From Aquibacillus koreensis (lineage in GTDB: Bacteria; Bacillota; Bacilli; Bacillales; Amphibacillaceae), in contig NZ_JAOALK010000041.1 in the NCBI RefSeq assembly GCF_025154055.1, positions 62,001-126,000 of the forward strand: a DNA stretch of 64,000 nucleotides. The letters run 5' to 3'. Positions 17,457 through 26,160 of this stretch are shown here, one piece after another. Within the stretch, counting starts at the first letter, position 1. Each line of letters starts with the position of its first letter. The translations under genes were made by a program, and so were the position numbers. The notes under the pieces were generated by a model. That model saw only the letters and a program-made list of their open reading frames with translations. It was not told the origin of the DNA and ran no database searches.

Positions 17457-18311
17457 TTATTTTTTTTGATATGTTTTACCGTCTTTTTGTTCTATTTTAT
17501 TTTCTTTCATTAATTTACCTAAAGCTCGCTTAAATGCAGCTTTACTTATATGGAATTCTTTTTTTATAGCCTCGGGATCACTTTTATCCGTAAAAGCCAT
17601 TACTCCGTCTTTTGCTTCTAAATAGTCAATAATCATTTGTGCATCATCAATCATTCCAACTTGTTTCAGTGGTCGTAACGATACATTAAGTGTCCCATCC
17701 TCTTTCACTTCAATAACTCTTCCTTTTACCCATTCACCTAAACGAAGGTCACGTTTGCGCTCGGTATGATGAATAAAGCCTCGATAACCTTCTTCGGTAA
17801 TAATTACTGCTCCTTCTTTACTCGTCCGAAAAACGCGCCCACTAATTGGCGCATTTAGTAATGTTTTTGGAGCTTGATCCCAATCGTCACCAAAGTCGCC
17901 CTCTTTCACAGGTTTTGCAATTAAACGATCACCTTTATCTTTATCTAAAGCAACATATAACTCATCCCCAACTTCAGGCCATACAGAGGAAAGTAATGGT
18001 AAGTCATCGGAGGACACAAGTATCTCTTTTTTAATTCCTATATCGACGAACACACCTAATCCGCTTACTACCTCCACGACTTCTGCCCAATCAAATGCAT
18101 CAAATCGAACAGTTGGAATCGTCATCGTTGCAACAATTTGTCCTTTTTTATCCTGATACAGAAATACTTCAACTTCCTGTTCTGCCTCTAATTCCTCTTT
18201 AGCTTCACTTATATGTAAAAGGACTTCCTTCTCTCCATTCGATAACACGTAACCCGTATCTATTTTTCTTGCTACTTTTAATGTTTGAATCGTTCCTAAT
18301 TGTAATTTCAT
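17457..18311 (-). CDS. cvfB: S1 RNA-binding regulator CvfB
   Basis: 284 residues. Layout as in CvfB/YitL: three S1-type OB folds (about residues 1-65, 65-145 and 150-210, with GLGVFVDIGIKKEILV as core) and a C-terminal winged helix that ends KLMKENKIEQKDGKTY. CvfB is an RNA-binding protein that affects virulence and RNA turnover in staphylococci; its direct targets are not well known. Short upstream AGAAGG serves as ribosome binding site. It lies divergent from the YqxD-family gene. Confidence 0.9.
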   Translation of the reverse strand: MKLQLGTIQTLKVARKIDTGYVLSNGEKEVLLHISEAKEELEAEQEVEVFLYQDKKGQIVATMTIPTVRFDAFDWAEVVEVVSGLGVFVDIGIKKEILVSSDDLPLLSSVWPEVGDELYVALDKDKGDRLIAKPVKEGDFGDDWDQAPKTLLNAPISGRVFRTSKEGAVIITEEGYRGFIHHTERKRDLRLGEWVKGRVIEVKEDGTLNVSLRPLKQVGMIDDAQMIIDYLEAKDGVMAFTDKSDPEAIKKEFHISKAAFKRALGKLMKENKIEQKDGKTYQKK

Positions 18312-18432
18312 TTAAAGCCTTCTTCCTTTTTGAGTTTTTCTTATATTTTTATTATAACCTAATCAATGATACGATAAAATGTAGACAAGATAAACGAACA
18401 ACTCTCAATTGAATATACGAGGAGAATATTTT

Positions 18433-18873
18433 ATGAAGATTTACGTAGATGCAGATGCATGTCCAGTTAAAGATATTATCATCGATGAAGCAACAAAGAA
18501 AAGTATCCCCGTTAAGATCGTTAAAAGTTTTTCCCATTTTTCAAATGCAGATGATCCTGAAGGCGTGGAAACGATCTATGTTGATCATGGCTCTGATGCA
18601 GCAGACTACCGGATCATGGCATTAGCTCAAAAAAATGACCTAATCGTCACACAAGATTACGGTCTAGCCTCCCTTGCACTCGGGAAAGGGTGTATTGTAC
18701 TCCATCATAAAGGATTTACCTACACACAAAGTAATATCGATGCGTTACTACAAACGAGACACATCAATGCAAAAGCAAGGCGCGGCGGATTCAGAACAAA
18801 AGGGCCAAAAGCGTTAACGGAAGAAGATCGAGAAAAGTTTAGGACTCTTTTAAAGCAAAAGATATCTAACTGA
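18433..18873 (+). CDS. yqxD: YaiI/YqxD family protein (DUF188)
   Basis: 146 residues. The motifs [20 protein letters not shown]-like, [22 protein letters not shown] and [13 protein letters not shown] identify the UPF0178 family, a PIN-like fold with conserved Asp residues. A nuclease role is inferred for the fold but not shown for the family. ATG stands 8 nt after GAGGAG; the earlier ATG at 18409 is not supported. A hairpin follows about 65 nt downstream. Confidence 0.88.
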   Translation: MKIYVDADACPVKDIIIDEATKKSIPVKIVKSFSHFSNADDPEGVETIYVDHGSDAADYRIMALAQKNDLIVTQDYGLASLALGKGCIVLHHKGFTYTQSNIDALLQTRHINAKARRGGFRTKGPKALTEEDREKFRTLLKQKISN

Positions 18874-18938
18874 ATGGAAAAAAGGCTTGATATATTAACG
18901 GGTTCCGTTACCTATCGCAAACATAAAAAATGTAAATG

Positions 18939-18978
18939 AATTTGACTATCAAATTGCATGCTAATTTGGTAGTCAATT
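18939..18978 (+). terminator. Hairpin after the YqxD-family gene
   Basis: AATTTGACTATCAAATT (from 18939) pairs with AATTTGGTAGTCAATT (to 18978) with one wobble. It is not followed by a clear T run, so it may be a weak terminator or an RNA-stabilising stem. Confidence 0.5.
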
Positions 18979-19162
18979 CTTTGTTGGTTTAAAGAGGTAT
19001 TTTACGGAAACTGCATCAATTTTGTATAGGAATATTAAATCTATGGTCAAAACAATAAGGAGAAATACCACTTAAACTCCAGAATACAGCTCCAGGTTTA
19101 TATATACTAAATAACAAAAAGCACAATGCTCATAAACGCAATGTAAGGAGGTTGGCTTTCGG

Positions 19163-19447
19163 ATGAATTTTCAAGATTTTGTTACAAAAGAAATAACGAA
19201 GATAAGTGATTTTGATCATAATAAGCTAGATAGTATTAGAGAATTAGTTAGAAAAGCTATAGAATATTACGAATTAGATTCCTTTGAAGAAGTAGAAAAA
19301 ACAGAATCAACCAACAGAAGGTATTTACATATATATTCCATGATGGAAGAGAATGTATTATCAAAAATTGTAAAACTAGCACTGGATCATAATGGTGAAC
19401 ACGATATTGAATCCGTGTATGAAGGCTATATCATCAGAGATTATTAA
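19163..19447 (+). CDS. Hypothetical protein (94 aa)
   Basis: Helical, charged, no membrane segment or cysteine. It starts MNFQDFVTKEITKISDFDHN and ends YEGYIIRDY. AAGGAGG lies 11 nt upstream. I recognise no family. It sits alone before the isocitrate dehydrogenase gene, 89 nt away, so cotranscription is possible. Confidence 0.7.
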   Translation: MNFQDFVTKEITKISDFDHNKLDSIRELVRKAIEYYELDSFEEVEKTESTNRRYLHIYSMMEENVLSKIVKLALDHNGEHDIESVYEGYIIRDY

Positions 19448-19536
19448 ACATTTTTTCATAATTATTCAAGATTAACCCAAAATAGATAAGGGAATGTATT
19501 AGTAATTCTATTTTTCAACGGAGGGTAAGCATACTT

Positions 19537-20994
19537 ATGACTAATAAACGAGCCATTACCATAGCTAGAGGAGACGGAATTGGTCCAGAAATCATGGACG
19601 CAACTTTAAAGATAATGGAACATGCCGGTGCAATGATTGAACCGGAGTTTATCGATATTGGAGAAAAAGTATATTTAGCGGGTAATTCGACAGGTATCCC
19701 TGATGAGGCTTGGGAATCTCTAAGACAAACAAAAGTATTTTTCAAAGGACCTATAACAACTCCTCAAGGTGGAGGATATAAGAGTTTAAATGTAACGATT
19801 AGAAAAACGTTAGGTTTATATGCAAACGTAAGACCTAATGTATCCTATGCGCCATTTGTTGAAACAAAACATCCAAATATGGATCTTGTGATTATACGTG
19901 AAAATGAAGAGGATTTATATGCTGGCATAGAACATCAACAAACACCAGAGGTTGTACAGTGTCTAAAACTAATCACCCGACCTGGATCTGAAAAAATTGT
20001 TCGTTATGCCTTTGAATATGCAAGGAAGAACAATCGAAAAAAAGTGACCTGTTTTACCAAAGACAACATTATGAAATTAACTGATGGTCTTTTCCATAAA
20101 GTTTTTAAAGAGATTGCCAAAGAATATCCAGAGATTGAGACGGAACACTGGATTATCGACATTGGTATGGCCAAAATTGCAGACTCGCCTCAAGACTTTG
20201 ATGTGATCGTAATGCCAAACTTATACGGGGATATCGCATCCGATGTTGCCGCACAAATAACCGGAAGCGTTGGCCTAGCCGGTTCAGCAAATATAGGAGA
20301 TCATGTGGCTATGTTTGAAGCTATTCATGGTAGTGCACCAGACATTGCTGGAAAAGGCATTGCTAACCCTTCAGGCCTCATACATGGTGCGATTATGATG
20401 CTCGTGCATATTGGACAACCTGAAGTCGCGACAAAAATTCACAATGCTTGGTTAAAAACTCTAGAAGAGCGTGTTTTTACTGGTGATATCTCCAAAGGTG
20501 AAAAATCAGTAGGAACAATGGCGTTTGCAGAGGCTGTTATCGAAAGATTAGGACAAAAACCAGAAACTTATCAGCCAGTGGAATACAAGCAAACAGATAA
20601 CGCAAATGAACAAAACACTAAATTAGACCCTGCTGTTAAAAATCGTCCAAAACCTGATGTTGTTCGAGCATTAGACGGTGTTGATGTCTTCTTATTTAAC
20701 AATGAACATACACCAGATGAAATTGGTGAGAAATTGGAAGAACTGGCTGGACCGGAATTCAGCTTAAAGGTTATTACAAATCGTGGCGTGAAGGTTTATC
20801 CAGGAGGTTTTCCTGAAACGTTTACAACTGACCATTGGCGTTGTCGTTTTCAACTTACTCAGAAAAACGGCGAAAATAAAGATATAGTTGGACTATTAAA
20901 TCGGATCCATGACGCAAACTTAGACTTCATTAAAACGGAAAATCTCTATACGTTTGATGGAGAACTCGGCTATTCGTTAGGTCAAGGACAATAA
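19537..20994 (+). CDS. icd: NADP-dependent isocitrate dehydrogenase, long type
   Basis: 485 residues. Oxidative decarboxylation of isocitrate to 2-oxoglutarate. Core motifs: GDGIGPEIM, the phosphorylation/substrate loop GGGYKSLNVTIRK, RENEEDLYAG, and NLYGDIASDV with the metal-binding Asp. After a linker (about residues 335-375, rich in polar residues), a C-terminal ACT-like domain (PDVVRALDGVDVFLFN...) makes it the long form known from Thermus and Rickettsia, not the roughly 420-residue Icd that B. subtilis carries between citZ and mdh. Shine-Dalgarno GGAGGG is present. No citrate-cycle neighbour. Confidence 0.9.
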   Translation: MTNKRAITIARGDGIGPEIMDATLKIMEHAGAMIEPEFIDIGEKVYLAGNSTGIPDEAWESLRQTKVFFKGPITTPQGGGYKSLNVTIRKTLGLYANVRPNVSYAPFVETKHPNMDLVIIRENEEDLYAGIEHQQTPEVVQCLKLITRPGSEKIVRYAFEYARKNNRKKVTCFTKDNIMKLTDGLFHKVFKEIAKEYPEIETEHWIIDIGMAKIADSPQDFDVIVMPNLYGDIASDVAAQITGSVGLAGSANIGDHVAMFEAIHGSAPDIAGKGIANPSGLIHGAIMMLVHIGQPEVATKIHNAWLKTLEERVFTGDISKGEKSVGTMAFAEAVIERLGQKPETYQPVEYKQTDNANEQNTKLDPAVKNRPKPDVVRALDGVDVFLFNNEHTPDEIGEKLEELAGPEFSLKVITNRGVKVYPGGFPETFTTDHWRCRFQLTQKNGENKDIVGLLNRIHDANLDFIKTENLYTFDGELGYSLGQGQ

Positions 20995-21012
20995 AATCAT
21001 GTAATCACAAAG

Positions 21013-21042
21013 ATAAGCACTCTATAGCAGTGCTTATTTTTG
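21013..21042 (+). terminator. icd: Terminator of icd
   Basis: 9-bp stem ATAAGCACT/AGTGCTTAT (21013-21021 with 21029-21037), then a T-rich tail. Confidence 0.8.
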
Positions 21043-21063
21043 TTTCTGTCTTTATAACTAAAA

Positions 21064-21094
21064 AACCAGTTCCTCTTTTCAGTAGGAACTGGTT
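21064..21094 (-). terminator. Terminator of the putative 6S RNA
   Basis: Perfect 11-bp stem AACCAGTTCCT/AGGAACTGGTT followed on the minus strand by TTTTTTAG. It lies about 20 nt past the closing stem. Confidence 0.8.
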
Positions 21095-21295
21095 AGATGA
21101 TCATATGTAGTAGAGAAGCCACAAATGCCGTAACGTCAGATAGAAAGTTTTAAACCACCACTCCTCAAAGTGGGTGTTCGCAGTAACTTTCCTGTCTTCC
21201 ACAACAATGGAGGCATGACATTTCAGTTACAATGTAAAACTCCCTTGTACAGCATAAAGGTTAAAACTTATATCATTACGTACATCGCAGCTTGT
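21064..21295 (-). ncRNA. Probable 6S RNA
   Basis: Minus-strand noncoding transcript with its own promoter (21302-21330) and terminator (21064-21094). The predicted 5' end, near 21295, begins a long closing stem: AAGCTGCGATGT plus CGTAATG pairs with CGTTACG plus GCATTTGTGGCTT near 21116, about 19 pairs with two bulges. Inside lie a large open bubble flanked by AGTTTTAACC and GGTTTAAAACT, a terminal arm closed by GTAACT/AGTTAC, and a small hairpin CCACT/AGTGG in the 3' half of the bubble. Size (about 180 nt) and shape match 6S RNA, which holds sigma-A RNA polymerase. I could not compare with database sequences, so the identity rests on structure. Confidence 0.65.
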
Positions 21296-21301
21296 ATTGC
21301 T

Positions 21302-21330
21302 ATATTACATGATTCCACAATACATTTCAA
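21302..21330 (-). promoter_or_regulatory. Promoter of the putative 6S RNA
   Basis: On the minus strand: TTGAAA (21330-21325), 17-nt spacer, TAATAT (21307-21302). It overlaps the end of the vanZ-like gene region, upstream of no coding gene, so it most likely drives the noncoding RNA. Confidence 0.7.
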
Positions 21331-21341
21331 TGGAAAAATAA

Positions 21342-21779
21342 TCAAAAGCCTTTTTTAATTAGTAAGTACAATGAAAATCCTACTCCCCCACCCACTGTGT
21401 TTAAAATAATGTCATCTACATCAAATGCACCCACTTGGAAGAGAAACTGTGCCAACTCGATCGAAAGAGAACAACAACAGGATAAAGCTAAGATTTTTAT
21501 GAATGCTCTTACCTTTGTCCAAATTGTAGGTAGTAAAAATCCAAATGGAATAAATGCCAAAATATTCCCAAAGAAGTTGTCTGTCAATACGTAGATACTA
21601 AATTTATCAAAGTTTGAAAGATAGCTTAAGATTGATTCAAATGGAATGATATTATAACCTACATTACCTTTTACTGCTTGACGGTAATGTGAAAAAAACA
21701 ATAAATACAATAAAAATGTTAAATAAATTAAAAAGCAAACGACAAGTAAGGACTTTCGTAATTTACTCCACATCATCAT
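21342..21779 (-). CDS. VanZ-like membrane protein
   Basis: 145 residues, four predicted membrane helices. The motif set NIIPFESI, NILAFIPFGFLLP, SIELAQ and DVDDIILNTVGGGVGF defines the VanZ family. VanZ was found beside vancomycin resistance genes and lowers teicoplanin sensitivity; most family members in bacilli have no known function and resistance should not be inferred. No clear Shine-Dalgarno precedes the ATG. It follows the 48-residue ORF by 19 nt and may be translated by coupling. Confidence 0.82.
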   Translation of the reverse strand: MMMWSKLRKSLLVVCFLIYLTFLLYLLFFSHYRQAVKGNVGYNIIPFESILSYLSNFDKFSIYVLTDNFFGNILAFIPFGFLLPTIWTKVRAFIKILALSCCCSLSIELAQFLFQVGAFDVDDIILNTVGGGVGFSLYLLIKKGF

Positions 21780-21798
21780 TCATACACTGGATTGTGTA

Positions 21799-21945
21799 CT
21801 ACTTTGACTCCTCTTCTTCAATTAACGTAGCAATATTACTGATATGCCAACGCTCAGCTGTATCTTTGGCTACTTCATAAACTTTTCCTTGTCTTAGTAT
21901 TTGCCCATTATATGTAGTTTGAACTAGCATTTTTACTTTTATCAT
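21799..21945 (-). CDS. 48-residue small protein
   Basis: ATG 8 nt after GAGGAG. The product MIKVKMLVQTTYNGQILRQG ... YEVAKDTAERWHISNIATLIEEEES resembles short SH3-like proteins of phages and bacilli (family VKVLQ-type, YqbF-like); this is from pattern memory only. It lies 19 nt upstream of the vanZ-like gene on the same strand and is probably cotranscribed with it. No phage genes are near. Confidence 0.6.
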   Translation of the reverse strand: MIKVKMLVQTTYNGQILRQGKVYEVAKDTAERWHISNIATLIEEEESK

Positions 21946-22151
21946 GAAATATGCTCCTCATCTTTTATTACGCCTCATTCTTTACAATAGCCGAACTTCC
22001 TATCTAATTCAACTAGAAATGTTCCCAATGATTCTTAGGGTGAATATAACAAAATTAGGTATCTGTCCATAGCAATAATATCTTTGTCTACATATGCTAC
22101 TAACGCATAACCCAATAGAATTTAAGGGGAGACGAAAGGAGAGCTTTGCGA

Positions 22152-22502
22152 ATGTATCAAAATAATCCTTATCAAACACAACATCAAGCTTACGCATTAT
22201 CACAAAATGACTATAGACAGCCGTTCGGCTTTGGACCACTTGGTGCAGGTTTACTAGGTTTAGGTCTTGGATATCTAGGTGGAGAATTAGTAGATAATTA
22301 CCCAGGTGGTGGATTCGGACCTGGCTATGGCTATGGTCCTGGTTACGGGTATGGTCCTGGTCCTGGATTTGGCCCTGGCTATGGTTATGGTCCTGGTACC
22401 GGATTTGGTCCTGGTTCTGGATTTGGTCCTGGTGCCGGATTTGGTCCTGGTTCTGGATTTGGACCTGGTGCTGGGTTTGGCTATGGCCCCGGTCCATTTT
22501 AA
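22152..22502 (+). CDS. Gly/Pro/Tyr/Phe-repeat protein
   Basis: 116 residues. The head (about 55 residues, rich in Gln, Asn and Leu-Gly, with GLLGLGLGYLGG) is followed by tandem hexapeptides of the form GFGPGS/A, GYGPG and GPGFGPG to the end. No signal peptide. Low-complexity, surface- or coat-type proteins of this kind are common in spore-formers, and a spore coat or exosporium role is plausible but not shown. ATG is 9 nt after AAAGGAGA. The 3' half of the gene is a DNA tandem repeat (GGTCCTGG core). Confidence 0.75.
   Translation: MYQNNPYQTQHQAYALSQNDYRQPFGFGPLGAGLLGLGLGYLGGELVDNYPGGGFGPGYGYGPGYGYGPGPGFGPGYGYGPGTGFGPGSGFGPGAGFGPGSGFGPGAGFGYGPGPF
22309..22497 (+). repeat. Intragenic tandem repeat
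   Basis: About 30 imperfect copies of short units such as GGTCCTGG, GGATTTGG and GGCTATGG encode the glycine-proline-rich tail. Slippage at such repeats can change length between strains. Confidence 0.7.
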
Positions 22503-22515
22503 ATAGAGTTACCGA

Positions 22516-22553
22516 TAGCTAGTCTGTAGAGTCTCTGTTCTACAGGCTAGCTA
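22516..22553 (+). terminator. Terminator after the glycine-rich protein
   Basis: 15-bp stem TAGCTAGTCTGTAGA/TCTACAGGCTAGCTA with one wobble, followed by a T-rich stretch. Confidence 0.7.
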
Positions 22554-22628
22554 CTACATACATTTTATTTTTTAAACAAACGTTTGATTAATTTTTGAGT
22601 GTCACCTATGTAAGACAGGAAAAACAGG

Positions 22629-22667
22629 AAAAGCTTGTCAGGTCAAAACAGTACCTAACAAGCTTTT
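22629..22667 (-). terminator. cysK: Terminator of cysK
   Basis: AAAAGCTTGT with AGGT pairs with ACCT and ACAAGCTTTT (22629-22643 with 22653-22667), about 14 pairs, followed on the minus strand by a T-rich segment. Confidence 0.7.
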
Positions 22668-22676
22668 AAATTAGCA

Positions 22677-23597
22677 TTATTCATTTAATAAATTCATACT
22701 CAGATAACGCTCCCCTGTATCTGGAGCAATACATACTACCCTTTTGCCTTTCCCTAACTTCTTCGCCACTTCAATCGCTGCAAAAACTGCAGCACCTGCT
22801 GATGGTCCGACAAAAATCCCCTCTTTGGATGCTAAATCTTTAAAAGTATTAATCGCATCATCGTCACCAATTTGAATAATTTCATTATAAATACTTGTAT
22901 TTAGAATCGGTGGAATAAAACCTGGACTTGTACCGACAAGTTTGTGCTTCCCTGGTTTCCCACCTGAAAGAACTGGTGATCCTTGAGGCTCTACGACAGC
23001 TATATGCAAGTTTGGCAACTTTTCTCTTAATGCTTCACCAGTGCCTGTTACTGTTCCACCAGTACCTGCAGTTGCAACAAAACCATCTAACTGGTTATCC
23101 ATTTGCTTTAAAATTTCTAAAGCCGTAGTGGAGCGATGAACATCTGGGTTAGCACTGTTTTCAAATTGTTGCGGAATAAAACTGTTTGGAATTTCTTTAT
23201 GTAGCTCTTTTGCCCTCTCAATCGCACCTGGCATTTTCTTATCACTCGGCGTTAGCTCCACTTCAGCGCCAAAGGCCTTAAGGATATTAATTCGTTCCTT
23301 CGTCATGTTATCAGGCATCACCAAGATCGCTTTATATCCTTTTGCGGCAGCCGTCATTGCTAATCCAATTCCCGTGTTACCACTAGTAGGTTCAATAATG
23401 GTATCCCCAGGTTTGATTACACCTTGATCCTCAGCTGTTTTAATCATATTAAATGCTGCTCGATCTTTTACACTACCAGAAGGATTAAACATTTCTAGCT
23501 TTACATAAATATCCGCTGCATCCTCAGGTACAATTCTATTTAATTTAACAAGAGGTGTATCTCCGATTAATTCCGTAATATTATTAACTACTTTCAT
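22677..23597 (-). CDS. cysK: Cysteine synthase
   Basis: 306 residues, O-acetylserine sulfhydrylase (PLP enzyme). Lysine of PSGSVKDRAA holds the cofactor, PTSGNTGIGLA contacts the substrate, GTGGTVTGTG binds the phosphate, and GPSAGAA supplies the Ser. It makes cysteine from O-acetylserine and sulfide. AGGAGG is 11 nt upstream. It is preceded in the same direction, 18 nt apart, by a rhodanese-domain gene, so the pair is probably an operon handling sulfur. Confidence 0.95.
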   Translation of the reverse strand: MKVVNNITELIGDTPLVKLNRIVPEDAADIYVKLEMFNPSGSVKDRAAFNMIKTAEDQGVIKPGDTIIEPTSGNTGIGLAMTAAAKGYKAILVMPDNMTKERINILKAFGAEVELTPSDKKMPGAIERAKELHKEIPNSFIPQQFENSANPDVHRSTTALEILKQMDNQLDGFVATAGTGGTVTGTGEALREKLPNLHIAVVEPQGSPVLSGGKPGKHKLVGTSPGFIPPILNTSIYNEIIQIGDDDAINTFKDLASKEGIFVGPSAGAAVFAAIEVAKKLGKGKRVVCIAPDTGERYLSMNLLNE

Positions 23598-23615
23598 ATG
23601 AGTTTGTTCCTCCTA

Positions 23616-23912
23616 CTATTTCGTTGGTCCTTCCCATTCCAGCATACCACCAACCATATTTGATACCTTAAACCCTTCGCTTTCTAAAAACATACACGCA
23701 TTTGCACTTCTGCGCCCGGATCGACACACGATAATATAATCTTTTTCTTTATCCAGCTCATCCATACTCGCTTCAACAAATCCTAGAGGAATATGTTTAG
23801 CATCAGGGATCATGCCTGTAGCAACTTCTTCATCTTCTCTAACATCAATTATATTTACATTCGTTTTGTTATTTAATAATTCAAGTACTTGCTCCGGTGT
23901 TACTTCTTTCAT
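23616..23912 (-). CDS. Rhodanese-like sulfurtransferase
   Basis: 98 residues, single rhodanese domain: IIDVREDEEVATG, IPDAKHIPLG and the active loop CRSGRRS with catalytic Cys near residue 72. It moves sulfane sulfur onto cyanide or protein thiols. GGGAGG is 8 nt before the ATG. Upstream of cysK in a two-gene unit, which suggests a role in sulfide or persulfide handling. Confidence 0.9.
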   Translation of the reverse strand: MKEVTPEQVLELLNNKTNVNIIDVREDEEVATGMIPDAKHIPLGFVEASMDELDKEKDYIIVCRSGRRSANACMFLESEGFKVSNMVGGMLEWEGPTK

Positions 23913-24002
23913 ATTTGAATCCTCCCTTTTATATAGTAACCTATTGCATATTTTATCAATTCCATCGCTGACATACCACCGTTTTGATTCATGATGTGAA
24001 TT

Positions 24003-24968
24003 CTACAATAATCGAATAGAACTTTGATCTACCATTTCTACCTCTTTTCTTTCTTTCAAATCTCTAATTAACTTAAATAATGCTTCATCTTTTTGCTTTG
24101 CCTCAATCATACAATCAACCTGCGGCACACTTCCATTTACCTTTTTAGCAAAATCGATAAAAAAATCACCATCTACATAATCTGCGTGACTTCGGAATTC
24201 CTTATCACTCTTAGGACTTGAAAGATGAACCTTTACAGGTAATGGAGAGTTCTTCCACGTATCGATTATTCGCTCCCAATAAATCATCCAATCGGGTTGT
24301 TCGTGGTTGGCAAGGTGATGATGAAGATCAAATACGAGTGGCACAGATAATTTCTCACACAAGTATAGGACATCTTCAACATTATAGGTTTTATCATCAT
24401 TCTCAAGTATAATTGTTTGTTGTATTCTCGTCGAAATTCTTCCCCAATTATCAATAAACCTTTCTAAGGCTTCCATTTTATTCCCATAGCTACCACCAAC
24501 GTGCAACACACAACGATGCATGGTGTTGATCCCCATCGCTTTTAAAAGGTCATAGTGTAACTTCAAAACTTGCACAGAATTCTTTACAATATCCTGTTTA
24601 AGTGAATTAAGCACAACAAAATGATCTGGATGAAAACCAATTCTCATGTTTTTGTCCCTTGCATAATTCCCTAACTCTCTTAATGATTCTTTCGTATGCT
24701 TTAAGTAATTCCAATCTGCTAATTCTTCATGATTTGCTAACGGGATCAACCTAGAACTAAGTCGAAATAATGAAATATCAAACGCTTGATTATGTTTTAA
24801 TAAACGGATGCAATTTTCAATGTTGGTGTTTGCTATTTTTTCTAACCTTCTTATTGCCGCTTCACGATCTTTATGTTGTTCAAAATTCGTGTAAGTCATC
24901 GTCTGTGATGGTGAGCTATTCTTCACATGTTTGCTCATTGCTACATAGCCGAAACGAAATACAGTCAT
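24003..24968 (-). CDS. uvsE: UV damage endonuclease
   Basis: 321 residues, the TIM-barrel UvdE/UvsE family. RFGYVAMS at the start, RIGFHPDHFVVLNS, HVGGSYGNK, ILENDDKTY, PLVFDLHHH and KVHLSSPKS supply the metal ligands (His, Glu, Asp). The enzyme nicks DNA 5' to photodimers and some other lesions; common in spore-formers. ATG at 24968 is preceded by GGGGG at 6 nt; the 47 residues that could precede it are hydrophobic translation of the promoter region and are excluded. It is transcribed divergently from the AEC transporter. Confidence 0.92.
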   Translation of the reverse strand: MTVFRFGYVAMSKHVKNSSPSQTMTYTNFEQHKDREAAIRRLEKIANTNIENCIRLLKHNQAFDISLFRLSSRLIPLANHEELADWNYLKHTKESLRELGNYARDKNMRIGFHPDHFVVLNSLKQDIVKNSVQVLKLHYDLLKAMGINTMHRCVLHVGGSYGNKMEALERFIDNWGRISTRIQQTIILENDDKTYNVEDVLYLCEKLSVPLVFDLHHHLANHEQPDWMIYWERIIDTWKNSPLPVKVHLSSPKSDKEFRSHADYVDGDFFIDFAKKVNGSVPQVDCMIEAKQKDEALFKLIRDLKERKEVEMVDQSSIRLL

Positions 24969-25132
24969 ATTCATCCCCCAATATTTGGTCTTGATGATAT
25001 TATGAACGAATATCGAATAATTATTGATTATGCATATAGGACGATAAGCGAAATGATATAAATAAATATAGGGATATATTAGAATAGAAGGTACTGTGTA
25101 TATAAACAAAGTTTGTAAAGGAAGGAAAGTCT

Positions 25133-26068
25133 ATGGATATCGGTGTTGTAGTTACTTCCATCTTTGTGATGGCAATTATTATTGGTTTCGGCTCTTTACT
25201 AGCCACGAGAACACCAATAACAAATGAGTTAAAAATAGGTCTCATGTTTATCATCATTAACCTTGCTGTTCCTTCAATCATTTTGAATGGTGTGTTCAGT
25301 ACAGAAATCACAGAAGCTATTTTTGAGAATGTCATCACGATCTTTTTTATTTCTATTATTTATCATCTTATCGGCCTAATATTTGGTTACATTTTTGCTC
25401 GATTGTTTCGATTTAAGTCTAGACTTTCAACTAAGCTTGCTATTTTAGCTTCTATGGGGAATTCGGGTTTTATTGGTATTCCATTATGTGCAACGATTTT
25501 CGGACCGACCGGAGGGTTTCTAGCTGCTATTTTTGATGCTGGATTAGATGTCATTATATTTTCTCTGGTTGTGTACCTTTTACAATCAGAAGGGCGATTT
25601 CAATTAAAACAATTAAAAGCATTACTTAATCCACCCTTAATCGCTATTACTTTTGGATTAACTGCAGCAAGTACCGGGTTTACACCCCCGATTTTCCTGA
25701 AACAGTTAACAGAAATGTTATCAGCAATTGCTGCGCCGCTTGCTATGCTATATATTGGGATGTTAATTCCTCCATTGTTTAAAGCAAGAGGGATTCAACT
25801 TTATAAAGGATTATGGATGCCGCTTTGTTTACGTCTACTAATTATTCCGATCGTTACGATAACACTGGTTGGTTTTTTATCTCTTGATGGATTGATAAAG
25901 AATGTCGTCATTATCTTATCAGCAATGCCTACATTCATGTTAGCAACCGTTCTCTTTTCTAAATACACCAATGATGAAGAAACTGCAGTTGTTACAACAA
26001 TCTATTCAACGATTCTATCTCTTCTCACGATTCCACTTATTGCATTTATTAGCTCCTACATAAGCTAA
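25133..26068 (+). CDS. AEC family transporter (auxin efflux carrier-like)
   Basis: 311 residues, ten predicted membrane helices in two fivefold halves. Typical motifs NLAVPSIILNGV, GNSGFIGIP and LFSKYTNDEETA identify the AEC family. Members in bacteria export malate or other dicarboxylates, or amino acids; the substrate cannot be told here. AAGGAAAG precedes the ATG. Divergent from uvsE. Confidence 0.85.
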   Translation: MDIGVVVTSIFVMAIIIGFGSLLATRTPITNELKIGLMFIIINLAVPSIILNGVFSTEITEAIFENVITIFFISIIYHLIGLIFGYIFARLFRFKSRLSTKLAILASMGNSGFIGIPLCATIFGPTGGFLAAIFDAGLDVIIFSLVVYLLQSEGRFQLKQLKALLNPPLIAITFGLTAASTGFTPPIFLKQLTEMLSAIAAPLAMLYIGMLIPPLFKARGIQLYKGLWMPLCLRLLIIPIVTITLVGFLSLDGLIKNVVIILSAMPTFMLATVLFSKYTNDEETAVVTTIYSTILSLLTIPLIAFISSYIS

Positions 26069-26160
26069 TAGATTAGCAGGATAATAGTTGGAAATAATTA
26101 CACCTTCTTTCTTGCTGGTAATTTCCTTATACTTATGTATTGGAGAGGAGGTTCTCAGGC

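Noticed and set aside
21170-21358. Plus-strand ORF of 62 aa
   Set aside because: It lies in the 6S-like RNA locus, has no ribosome binding site and encodes no recognisable protein.
22009-22497. Minus-strand ORF of 162 aa with repeated DQIQNQ
   Set aside because: It is the antisense shadow of the glycine-rich repeat gene; its repeats arise from the tandem DNA repeats.
22309-22497. Repeats that could look like a CRISPR array
   Set aside because: Units are 6-18 nt, contiguous and in frame with a protein; there are no spacers.
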